A stretch of 51,055 bases of DNA from Chara braunii (taxonomy: Eukaryota > Streptophyta > Charophyceae > Charales > Characeae). The stretch is from NCBI GenBank assembly GCA_003427395.1, contig BFEA01000084.1, positions 1,777,612 through 1,828,666 on the forward strand. Direction: 5' to 3'. Positions 9,967 to 20,031 of the stretch are shown one piece after another. Each line of letters opens with the position of its first letter. The stretch's first letter is position 1. The translations under genes and the position numbers were made by a program. A model generated the notes under the pieces. The model was not told the origin of the DNA, made no database searches, and saw only the letters and a program-made list of their open reading frames with translations.

Positions 9967-12612
9967 TCAGAAGGTGTGAGGGTAGATCTCCGGCTCATCC
10001 GCCCCGAGGACATCCTCTTCCTCACCCTCTACCGTCTCCTTCTTCTTTTGCTTTTGGATCATGTCGTCCGCCTCGACGAAGATGGCTTTCCGGTAAGACA
10101 AAGCATCCTCCCGCTTGTCGACCTCCTCCTTCCTATATGTCTGCCACATGTGTCTATATTGTTCGAGGACGTCCACAAATTTTTGGACATTGTCACGAGC
10201 CATCCGAAAATCGTCTTTAACGACACGGGGAATAACACATGGCTGTGGAGGGGAGGTAGGGCCTGCATACTTCCCATCGACAACCAGGAACCAGTGAACT
10301 GGTCTGCCTTCCGACATCCATTCCGCATCGGTACAGTACTTCTTGTAGACCATGATGGGACTGCCGTCACGCATGAAGAATTTGAAGAGATGCGGTTTCG
10401 ACACGCCGACGATGCTTTTGTCGACGTATTAATCCACTACTTGGCGCCAATCGGCAATGTGATCGAGTTCAATGCACTTCGGCGGTATCTTGTGCGATGA
10501 CTCGATAAGCGAGAACAACTGCTTCATGGTGTAAGCATCGTTGTCCTTCAGTTTTTTCGAGAAAACACTAAAAGTCGCGTCTATGTCGGTATGCGTGTGG
10601 CCAATGAGCATGAACCCCACTTAAACATCTTCGAAAATCCCGAATTTCACCTGAAGAGAGGCCAAACACATAAGGTATTGGTTTTTGTTTTCCCTCCAGC
10701 AATTGTCCGCCTGGATTCGGAGGTGGCGTGGCCATTTCTGGCCTGACGCCTGCAACTCACATAGAGTCTGCATAACGCACGTCATGGTGTCATCGAAACC
10801 GTGCGCATAGAAAGGAAAATACGTATAAACATAAATGGACGGTTTCCTGCCGTAAGCTACGACCGTGGTCAGGTTCGTTTTCATCATCATGTCGTGTCGA
10901 TGATACTTGGAGTAATTATAATGGTTGTCTTTTTCTGATCCATTCCATCCACTATAAGGCAGAGGTATCCTGCGGGGTTTAAAATGGAACGAAGTTTCCA
11001 GTCAGCGTAATCCGCACGGTGAGCGACCTGATCTACTTGGTGTTTGCGGTGCTTTTCATCGAAATCCCTACGGTCACGAAGGAGAAAGACGTTATCTCTG
11101 GCCTGTCTAAGGCGGGCCCACTCGCCACACTTTGTGAACAAGTTGGACTTGGCAAGGTCGGCATGCCACCAGTACTTCCTCCATATGGAGTAGAAGACTT
11201 GCTCCGACACCCCCCGCCGCTTCCAAGTCCACTTTGATGGACTCATATACAAGGAGCTTCGTGAAATAAGCAGGGAGCCTAACTTTAGGTCGTTGTGAGG
11301 TCCCCCTAACAACCATTTCGTTAGGCATAGCATCTCCATGTTCTTCCACGAACCTTGTCACACGAGCCAGCATGCTCACATACTCCGGTCTCAGGTTCAA
11401 CAATCCCCATCGACCATGACGGCCACAGACGACCCCGTCCGACTTGCACTTGCTATAACGACGAAATGTGTTTCGACATATCCCTATTATTTTGCACCAA
11501 CCGGCGATGCACACACGGCGTTTGCACTGCACAGGTTGGACTCTTTCCAGACCATCGTCGAGGATAGTGAAATTGTCGAGGGTTTGCATCCACCACTCGA
11601 TCCTCCTTTCGAGGAACATTTCGTAATAGGCTTCGCGCACCGGTTTGATATCGTCAATGGTCAAGACCCGAAGACACTTGTTCTTACAACATTTGTGCGT
11701 CGAGACGAGCTCAATGTTAGTTTTATTCAATCGATTTTTGGCTCTCTTCGAATGCTCTGACCTTCTAACCGGCCTATTTTTCCGATTATATCTTCTCCTT
11801 TTTCCAGGTAGGGGATAAGACAAAACTTAAGGGACTGCTTCGGGAGTTCCAGGTTGGCTTTTGGTCGGGGACCTATGCGCGGCACCTAGGAATTTTGATT
11901 TGTCCATAGGGGCGGTTATCGGCAAATCAGATTGGGAGGACTCCGATGAACTGTAGAAATCTGTGTCTACAAAACCAGTCTGCTAATTTTCCATTGCACC
12001 CGTGACTGTCATCAACGGAGAGCCAACTTTTCCGGCTTCACATGCAATTCTCTTACCTATCTTCGCACTTCCACACGCACGTTCCGTTGCCCGGTCCCTA
12101 TCATACCCGTTTCTAGCAAATGCACCGCACTGTTCCCGATTAGATCCGTTTCTATCGGGCGTACCGCAGAAGTCTGTGTCCACCAACGACCGACTATAGT
12201 CAAATGCTAGGGGTTGGGTAACTTCAATGCTTTCAGACAGTCTACCCGCTGTCCGCACGAGATCTGATCCAGTCGTTTCGGACACACCACAGAAATCTGT
12301 GTCCACGAACATCCACCCACCGGGAAACGTCTCGACATCCCGAACACCCTCACTACCGGGGATTAGCGCTGTAGATACGAGCTGACCGTCGGTAACGTCT
12401 GTAAAGCGAACAAAACGACGTCGGGCGGACATCGTAGACGAGCCTAAATGATTCGTCGGGGTCAACATTGAGAACTCCCTTTTCAAACCGCAATGCCGAT
12501 CAGAGGGAGCTTCCGGGCTGCTGTCACAAGAACTACGTTCTCGAACATCGTCTTCTCCGTGTTGTCGTGACGGTGGTGGTGGTGTGACACAGTGGACAAC
12601 TTGGACAACCAT
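9967..12612 (-). pseudogene. DUF7869-type protein, candidate transposase, broken
   Basis: About 2.6 kb of minus-strand coding sequence. The N-terminus has three VDTDF repeats (FVDTDFCGVSE, LVDTDFCGTPD, FVDTDFYSSSE) in an acidic, serine-rich region. A basic patch (GKRRRYNRKNRP) and a Cys-rich block (HKCCKNKC...CKRRVCIAGWCKIIG) follow. The core then shows YLCLIVDGMDQKKT, LRIQADNCWRENKNQYLM and VGFMLIGHTHTDIDATFS, then VSKPHLFKFF and a KKKE/EEED tail. The VDGMDQ / DN..RENKN / GHTH.DID signature is that of the widespread DUF7869 family. Those acidic residues suggest an RNase H-like (DDE) nuclease, which is my inference. Damage: TAG 11983-11985, TAA 11827-11829, TAA 10621-10623, TAA 10429-10431, and frameshifts near 11240 and 10910. 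No introns explain these convincingly. As the only transposase-like protein inside the TIRs it is the best candidate to have moved the element. Confidence 0.65.
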
Positions 12613-13560
12613 TTGAAGAGATGATTCACACGGAAATTGTATAACAAGAAAATCACGTCAACGTATGACGAGGTCAGGGAAATAAACAAGAGGGAGCAAA
12701 CTCGCATTTCTAATATTTATCACAAAACAGTGGAACAACAACATTTGAATCCATATCGTTTTGTCGGACCCTGATGTGAGGCTCAAATGGTATCTCACGT
12801 CCGACTCCTCTCCCACTCGTTTAGTGTGCAAGTGGTTTGGATATGTCCGAGTAAACTCGCACTTTTTTAGGCGAGAGTAAAAATGCGAGTTTATTCAACG
12901 TACAGTAAGAATATGAGTTCATGGTCGGAACAAGAGCGAACACAAGTGCGAGTCAATTCGGTATTATCCACTAAACAGCAAAAAAATTCAAGTGCCAAAA
13001 AATTCGCACTTCAGAGGAACATTTCAATTACGCCGTGCAATAAGAAATTGCCTTCGTGGTTGGTTCAGTGGCGAGTTAACTCGCAAATACAAAAGGACTT
13101 CATTCTTTTGGATCGAGAAGAGACGCGACTTATCGACTAAAGAGGAACAAATTGAGGGGGATGATTGGTTGAAGAGCGAATAAATTCGCACTTGCAAACG
13201 AGCATTTCCATTATGAAACTGATGCTTATGGACTAAAGAGTCACAAATTTAGGAGGATGGTTGGTTGAAGAGTGAATAAATTCGCACTTGCAAACGAGCA
13301 TTTCCACTATGAAACTGGGACTTATGGACTAAAGAGTAAGAAATTTAGGGGGATGGTCGGTTGACGAGCGAATAAATTCGCACTTGCAAACGGACATTTT
13401 CATTACGAAACTGGGGGAACAAGTGGGAATTAATTCTGACCTATGGACTAAACAATAACAAATTAAGGGGTTGGTTGGTTCAAGAGCGAATGAATTCGCA
13501 CTTGTAAACGAGCATTTCCATTACGAAACTGCGGGTACAGGTGCAAGTTGTTTCCGGCTT
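12613..13560. repeat. Palindrome-rich array with ~96-118-bp units
   Basis: Seven or more decayed palindromes occur between 12700 and 13070. Then four units follow, each with 'gaataaattcgcacttgcaa', 'cgagcatttcca', 'atgaaactg' and 'tatggactaaa' (motif near 13180, 13276, 13372, 13490). Each unit keeps the TCGCACTT arm and a worn first arm (GAGCGA or GAGTGA). No gene. Confidence 0.75.
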
Positions 13561-13599
13561 GTTCTGCGTGTAGTACGAGCCACAGATCGTCGCAAGAGA

Positions 13600-15150
13600 G
13601 AAATAGGGAAAGATGGCGTACTATTTTTTAAGATGGAGAAAGATTGCGAAGCGATGGGCAGACGGCGCATCGATGAAAATACATGGAGAGAGATGGCGCA
13701 CCGAATGAGAGAGATGATGCACCAAGAGAGATGGATGGAGTCACAGTCTTCCCCCAAATACAACGTCCGGTCATTACAGCTGAATTCGGGTCATCTTTCA
13801 GTCTAAAGACAACTATAATTAAAGTGTGTTGTATATTCCAGGGAAGAAGGTAGATGGCGCAGGAAGGGAAAGAGATCGCGAACTGATTGAAGATGTGCCG
13901 CAGCGAGAGAGAGAGATTGCGCACCGATGGAGAAACATGGCGCAACAATGAAGATAGTAGGCAGCGATGGTTACCGATAGCACAACAAAGATGAAAGATG
14001 GCGCACCGAAACAATTAGATATGACGATGAAGATAGATTAGGAAAGATAGCGCAACGATGAAGATAGATGACGAAGGAGATAGATTAGGAAAGATAGCGC
14101 ACCGAAGGAGATAGATGACGAAGGAGATAAATTAGGAAAGATACCGCAGTAATGGGGATAAATGACGAAAGGTCGGTAGAGATTGCACGTCGGTGGAGAG
14201 ACATGGAGAGAGGACGCGTAACAATGGTCAGCGATGCCGCAGCAATGGAGAGAGAAGGCACAACGATGACCAAGATTTGTTATTGCACAACATCAGTTCC
14301 ATTGAGTTAAACCTTCGTTAAGCGTACCTGTCACTTGTTTCGTGTGATTCCACAGTGATGGACGGCTGCACCGACGACGGCCTGAAACAACAATACAATG
14401 GCGATGGCGGGATCGCGCAGGAGTAATGGAGAGCCTCTAGGGCAAGGATGGAGGTTGCCCGGTGGTCGAGAGAGATCGCGCAGTGATGGAGTGAGATGGA
14501 GAGTGATCACTCCCCGATGGAGGGAGATCTTGCAGCGATGGAGAGAGAAATTGCGCAGCGCTGCGGTGGGATAACACTGGCCAGGGCTTCAATAGCGATG
14601 GTCAGCGCTGCGGTGGAGAGCGATGGCGCACCGGTGGAAAGCGATGGCGCAGCGATGGAATGAGTTACAATGCAGCGATAGCAGTGATGGAACAGCGATA
14701 GCGATGACTCTTCGATGGCGCATCGGTGGAGAGCGATGGCGCAGCGATGGAACAACGATAGCGATGGCGCACCGGTGGAGAGCGATGGCACAGCGATGGA
14801 ACAGCGATAGCGATGGCAGCGATAGCGATAACGATGGCGCACCGATTGAGAGATGGCGCATCGATGGAACCAGCATTGCGATGGCAGCGATAACGATGGC
14901 GCAGCAATGGAACCAGCGTTGCGATCGAAGCTATGGTACCAGCGTTGCGATGGCGCAGCGATGGCCAGCGGTGCGATGAGAGCGATGACGATTGTCTGCG
15001 CTGCGATGGTCAAGCGAGCACGACGGCTGCGATGGGGGATATAGCTTTGTGTCGCGATGGCAATGAGCTAAGCGCATCGATGGCGATGGTGCATGGCGAG
15101 TGTTGGCGATGGCGATGAGCTAAGCGCATCGATGGTGATGGTGCATAGCT
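13600..15150. repeat. Cryptic minisatellite of GCGATGG/GATGGCGCA motifs
   Basis: Roughly 1.5 kb is built from 'gatggcgcagcgatgga' and variants such as 'gagagatggcgcaccg' and 'gatagcgatggcagcgat', with the most regular part at 14600-14980. The many open frames on both strands (Ser/Leu/His/Arg-rich) are by-products of the repeat. No independent gene signal. Confidence 0.75.
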
Positions 15151-15157
15151 AAGCGCA

Positions 15158-15557
15158 TCGATATCCAACGCCGTTGACATTTGCAAAATGTCCGAATGAC
15201 AGCGACACCAGAACTTATAGATTTTCGGTATTTTTGACCTCGGCCCACAACGAATCGCCGCGCCTCGGCGGGAAATATACAATCGCCTGGCCTCGGCGTA
15301 CAACGAATCGCAGCACCTTATAGATTCTTGCGCCTGACCTCGTGCGTCGGATCATGCCGATCGACGGTCCACATTAGAACTGGGAAAATGGCATTGCCTG
15401 CCCCTTGTTTTCGGGAACTGTCACATCATTGCACGCCGGAGTTGACGGAGATTTTGGGGCCACTGGCATATCAGTGGCTCCGTTCATCTGCGCGGTTCAA
15501 AATTGTTGATCGACGACTTACAATTTTTGGTACCCCTTACCGTTTATAGGCCTTGGC
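15158..15557. other. Unassigned stretch
   Basis: Apart from short 'cctcggc' repeats (about 15238-15300) I see no gene, RNA or element boundary. Confidence 0.35.
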
Positions 15558-15665
15558 ATTTTATGGGCCAGGGGTGCGATACGCGAATCGATTCGGCCCC
15601 ACCTTGATGGCGTTTTATGGGCCCAGGGGTGTGATATGCGAATCGATTCGGCCCCACCTTGATCC
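15558..15665. repeat. Tandem ~55-bp repeat with CGAATCGATTCG palindrome
   Basis: 'ttttatgggcc' plus 'aggggtg' plus 'gcgaatcgattcggcccc' and 'accttgatg/c' occurs twice (from about 15558 and 15613). Each copy contains the perfect 12-bp palindrome CGAATCGATTCG. The pair sits just upstream of a TATA box, so it could be a promoter element. Confidence 0.65.
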
Positions 15666-15690
15666 CGACGCGAGGCCTGCTGTAGCAAAG

Positions 15691-15698
15691 TATAAAAG
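15691..15698 (+). promoter_or_regulatory. TATA box, candidate promoter of the giant gene
   Basis: 'aaagtataaaaggcg' is a near-ideal TATA box about 25-40 bp below the tandem palindromic repeat. Downstream, 'acgaaggtaaaatt' (near 15985) looks like a splice donor, and a pyrimidine-containing 'cttctgtag' (near 17775) could be an acceptor shortly before the ATG at 17855. The model of a 5' untranslated exon plus a ~1.8-kb leader intron is inference. Confidence 0.45.
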
Positions 15699-16317
15699 GC
15701 GTTGCAGCCCTCGAGTTATCCCTTTTGTTGGCGCTCCACAGATCAAGTCGCGCTATCGCTTCCGCGGGCGTTCTGATATTTGGTCTTCAGCCCCCCCCAC
15801 CTTCCGCCAAAGCCCGCTCACTCTTCGCTCTTCGCTCCGTCCGCAGTTGCCACATTGTGTTCGGTTCGCTGTTCACTTTTTGCTCTTCGCTCTTCCTAGC
15901 TCGATATCCCTCCACCATAGCTGGTTCGGTGGTCGCACATCCATATCCGTCCGACGTTGGTTGCTCGCTCAACGCACGACGAAGGTAAAATTATATAACT
16001 TGAGTTGTCCTATTCTGTGTCCGACGTCCGAACACATTCCCAGATGCCCTGTCTGTACCTGCAGGATATAACGCCGCTGCCGCATTTTGTTGAACCCCGA
16101 ATCAATTTCCGGTTTTGTTGTTTTGCTAGTGGACGTGTTCTGATGTTTTTTCTCCACCCTCCACCTCCGTCCGCCATAGCCGATCCGCGTTCCGCAGCTC
16201 GATTACCTTTCGCCATAGCCACGATAACGTTCGTATAAAGCTGCTCGATCCCCTTCACAACTTGTAGTCGTTGCTGCGCATAACGAACCCCGAATCAATA
16301 CCTAGTTTCTAAACCGA

Positions 16318-16492
16318 ACACCGAATCAATTCCCGATTTTCGCTCACCTATCCCTTGTGAGGTCGCCGACCTGATATCTACATATATATATATATATATA
16401 CATATATGTATATATAAAGATATATTGCTACACTGAACACCGAATCAATTCCCGATTTTCGCTCACCTGTCCCTTGTGAGGTCGCCGACCTG

Positions 16493-16562
<70 letters not shown>

Positions 16563-16740
16563 NNNNNNNNNNNNNNNNNNNNNNNNNNNNNNNNNNNNNN
16601 NNNNNNNNNNNNNNNNNNNNNNNNNNNNNNNNNNNNNNNNNNNNNNNNNNNNNNNNNNNNNNNNNNNNNNNNNNNNNNNNNNNNNNNATATATATATATA
16701 TATAAAATATAGATACATATATATAGAGAGAGATATATTG
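16318..16740. repeat. Direct repeat flanking AT microsatellites and a gap
   Basis: A ~57-bp sequence starting 'gaacaccgaatcaattccc' and ending 'gtcgccgacctgat' occurs at 16317-16374 and 16436-16493. Each copy is followed by TA repeats. The second TA run enters an N gap at 16563-16687 and resumes after it. Frames here are meaningless. Confidence 0.8.
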
Positions 16741-16779
16741 CGGGTCAGTTCCCAATTTGCGACGTACAGTGTTCGAGGA

Positions 16780-17600
16780 GTGACAACTCCGAGATAATTC
16801 GCAGTTTTTCCAAGGTTAAACAAATATTTCATTAAAGGCAGTTCTTTATTTCCACAAATGTGAGTTAGTTCGCACTTTTTTAGCAACAGTGCAGGAGGAG
16901 TTGATAACCCATCCCGTGCGACTTTCAGGTCTTCAGTTCCACAATTCCAATTAGTTCGTACTTTCCCCTAGTGCTGCGGGTTGCCATTGTTGTCTTGTCT
17001 ACAGAACTGCGAGTTAGTTAAGACTTGTCGACACCCTTCGCACTTGTCGATAAACCAGGTCTTCAGTTCCACAATTCCGAGTCAATTCGTAATTTCCCTT
17101 TGTACTTCGGGTTGCAATTGTTGTCCTGTCAGCAGAACTGCGAGTTAGTTCGCACTTGTCGATACCCTTCACACTTGTCGATAAACCACATCTTACTCGT
17201 TTCGTGCGTCTTTCAGGTCTTCAGTTCCACAATTCCGGGTTAGTTCGCACTTTCCCCTAGTGCTGCGGGTTGGCATTGTTGTCTTGTCTACAGAACTGCG
17301 AGTCAGTTCGCACTTGTCGACACCCTTCGCACTTGTCGATAAACCACATCTTACTCAATTCGAGGGCATCTAGTCAGGTCGCAATCTTTCCGGAGAGTTG
17401 TCGTCTTCCCTCCAAACTCACTCTGTCAGCCACCCAATTGTTTTGTATTCGTTTGCATTTCAAACACCAACCTCATTCTTCGGTTTCCTTGAGCCCAAAA
17501 CTGCACGTCGGTTCCCCCTTGTCGATACCCATGCGGTGCTTGTTGTAGACGACTTCATTCCCGAAACTCCGAGTTAGTTCGTACTTTCCTGAAGATAAAT
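16780..17600. repeat. Tandem palindrome repeats upstream of the giant gene
   Basis: Three units begin 'aggtcttcagttccacaatt' at about 16927, 17049 and 17214. Each contains decayed palindromes such as 'tgcgagttagttcgcacttg' and a 'cttgtcgataaac' segment. Further palindrome copies lie at about 16858, 17570 and 17750. There are around ten copies in 0.9 kb, all within 1 kb of the start codon at 17855. Confidence 0.75.
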
Positions 17601-17854
17601 CACCCCTTCCTCGATTCTACGACAGCGAGCTCGTTCGCACTCTGCCAGAGAACTGCTATCTTTCCTATCCTTCACCCGATTGTTGTGACTTCATGTGCAT
17701 TTCGAACACCCATCTCTTACGTCCTTTTCGTCCTCCGTTTCGTTAAGTCCGAGTTAGTTTGCACTTCGCTTCTGTAGTGGTCTGGGGTTGGGCGTATTAG
17801 TCATCCGAGTTGGTCTGAGGTTGGGCGTGTTAGTCAACGCCGGGTGGGAGTACA

Positions 17855-19303
17855 ATGGCGTCCGCAAAGAACACATCCACAAGCGCTGGACCATATGCCC
17901 CCGGGGAGGGACGACCTCTTCAGCAATCAACTCCTCAGTATACGCACGCAATGGGAGCACAATGGTTTTTGGACTTCGTTGTTCAGGGGGACCTTTTCGG
18001 GCCAATTGTTTTCATGCGATCCACTTGCGTTCCGGACGCTGGGGGACCAGACAACGTTCTTCCTCTCGGTACCATCGTCTCGTGCGCCAAGACTCCTGGA
18101 GGTTTGCTGAAGCTGCACACTAACGGCTTGTACGACGAGTATAGACTGCCTCTCAAAGGTGTTAAGGGTGTGCTGGTGACCATCAAGAGTTTCGCGGTGT
18201 ACGGCTTGATCATGACGTTGTGCTCTCACTTCAAAGGGTTTTACGATGGCGGCAGCAAGCGTCTTCCATCGCCAGAGCAATATCTCGATCTCGCGTTGAT
18301 GGTGTCGAAAAAATGTCCGGTTCTTCCGCGAGAACATGTTTTTTGTCTTCTGTCACCCCATGAGGGATCGTCCGGCTTGGCTCAAGAAACTCCAGGTGCG
18401 GCAGTGCGGCGCGGGAGTCCGATTCAAAACGCTGGGGGTCGGGTCAAGGGGCGCAGCGTTCACACGCATGTCGGCCCAGATGCTCCTGGGAACACGTCGG
18501 ACTTGCATTCTCAGGGTACAGGGAGTCAACGGGACGGTACTCCGAAACTCATCAAGGTCCGCTGCGGCGGCGACACGTATTCGCTTCGAGATGAGACGAG
18601 AAGAGAATCCGGCAGATCGGGGCAAGATGTCGGAGGGAATGAGGCTGAAGGGATGGGCGCTGTCCGCGAAAGCTCTGGCGGGGAGCAGACTCCTTCGGAG
18701 AAGAAGCGCGAGCGACAGAGGATGGTGCGAGCGGAGGTGGCGGAAGGAAGCCTCCGCATGAAGAGGATGAGAGGAAAATCGGAGGCGGTGATGGGCGGGG
18801 ATGGAGGTGACGTCGGAGAACGTGCCTCGGGAAAGAAGCCGCCGAAGGAAGAGGGTAGGACGGCAAGTAAGAAAGCGAGGAGGCCCGGCGGTTTGACCAT
18901 CCGCGAAGGACAAGCTGTGGGTGGAGGAGATTCGATTGATCCAGGCGCTGCGGCCGCGAGAGAACCTTCGGGGAAATCGAAACGGAAAGTGGCAGTTGAA
19001 GAAGGCGATGGCCAGAAGAAACCTCGAAGGCGGAAGACTGCTGAGGCGGCGAGCGGGGGCGAACGGCCTGTCGGTAAGGAGTGTGACGAAGCGGCAACAT
19101 TCTGGCTCGAATACGAGCGGAACGATGGCGGTGAAATCGTGGAGAGGGAGCTCCCCGTCCAACTGCTCATAGACCCCAGGAAGGTCTGCGACATCCCGTC
19201 TTGGAAAAGATATTACAACCACCGCAGTCTAAATCGCGAAACTGTGGACGACATCAAGGCTGCGATGATGAGTCAATTCCACGAGAAAAGGGAGAAGATC
19301 TGA
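17855..19303 (+). pseudogene. Giant frame, part 1: unknown N-terminus, basic linker, ParB start
   Basis: 482 codons from ATG 17855, which is in good context (acaATGg). Residues about 30-170 form a globular unknown region (MGAQWFLDFVVQGDLFGP, TIVSCAKTPGGLLKLHTNG, YRLPLKGVKGVLVTI, REHVFCLLSP). Residues about 170-400 are charged, Gly/Lys/Arg-rich and probably disordered (KKARRPGG, KSKRKVAVEE, KKPRRRKT), a likely DNA-binding or nuclear-targeting linker. The end begins a ParB-like fold: ELPVQLLIDPRKVCDIP, RYYNHRSLNRETVDDIKAAM. The frame stops at 19301, but homology resumes without gap in the -1 frame (DLTKNPLVLAPIYKP), so a one-base change near 19300 has broken it. I found no good slippery heptamer there. 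Inference: N-terminal part of an element-encoded DNA-binding/methyltransferase/protease polyprotein. Confidence 0.55.
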
Positions 19304-20007
19304 CGAAAAACCCTTTGGTTCTGGCACCCATCTACAAGCCGGTGACGCGTAGGCCTGAGAAAGTTGACAGGGTTCACAAAGATGTCTTCAAGCAAGAGGA
19401 CAAGGACAAGTACTACTATAACCCTGTTAACGGTCAACACATTGTGGCTACTGTGAAGGAGTTGGAGGGTGAGCCAATATTCGATTTGTGGAAGATGCAC
19501 TCGTGGCCGGTGAGAGTAGTGTGGTTCTCGGACCGAGTTTCTCGCAGGCTATAGGCAGGTCAGTCTCAACGAGAACACGAGACCAAGATGTCTAAGCAGC
19601 GATCGCAGAAGGCCGCGTTCTTGGACATGCGGGAGGCATGGGAGAAAGAAGGAAGACCGATGGCCATTCAAGGGAACCCTTCCAGCAAGGAGGCCGACAA
19701 ACGAAAGTTTTTCGAATTCCAAAAGCTGATTTTGGGAAAGAGTCCGAACGAATCTCACTGGGTGTTGGCAAAAAAAGATTTGTCGCTCGCCGACAAGGAG
19801 TATGTCGCTGCCGTTGGCAATGCATTGAGGCAGTGGATGCCGCTCGTGACGGCCGGTGATGACGTTTTCCGCAAAGCCATGGAGTTCTACACGAAATGGG
19901 CGGAGGGGAAGTTGTTGGGCGGCGACGGCAAGACGCCATTGTCGCGGCCGGGCAAATACATGCAAGACAAATCTCCGGGTATGCAAGCAATTCCGAAAAT
20001 GGGCTAG
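19264..20007 (+). pseudogene. Giant frame, part 2: ParB-like core and linker
   Basis: Frame 1 carries TKNPLVLAPIYKPV and YNPVNGQHIVATVKELEG. The NGQH.V.A pattern after a NPLVLAP strand resembles the ParB/Srx-like nuclease fold, in which a preferred-value strand is followed by a G-[EQ]-[HR]-R-like box. TAG at 19552-19554 interrupts, and the same frame continues at once through QSQREHETK into 19588-20007 (MSKQRSQKAAFLDMREAWEK ... AAVGNALRQWMPLVTAGDDV ... FYTKWAEGKLLGGDGKTPLS), a mainly helical region I do not recognise. TAG at 20005-20007 ends this piece and the frame again continues. ParB identification is by pattern only; a profile comparison would decide. Confidence 0.45.
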
Positions 20008-20031
20008 AAAGGAGCGGCTGGTGAAACGAAG

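Noticed and set aside
13070-13560. CRISPR-like regularly spaced palindromes
   Set aside because: The units repeat as a whole including the 'spacers', the host is eukaryotic, and no cas-like gene is present.
13521-15120. Long frames on both strands across 13.5-15.1 kb
   Set aside because: Both strands are open because the underlying minisatellite lacks stops; composition is repetitive and no block is conserved elsewhere.
18353-19222. 289-codon minus-strand frame opposite the giant gene
   Set aside because: A shadow of the GC-rich linker on the plus strand; Ser/Arg/Pro-rich with no motif, while the plus strand has clear domain order.
19264-19320. Programmed -1 frameshift between the two ParB-like parts
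   Set aside because: No X-XXY-YYZ heptamer in phase and no obvious downstream structure; a one-base lesion in a frame that already has six stops is simpler.
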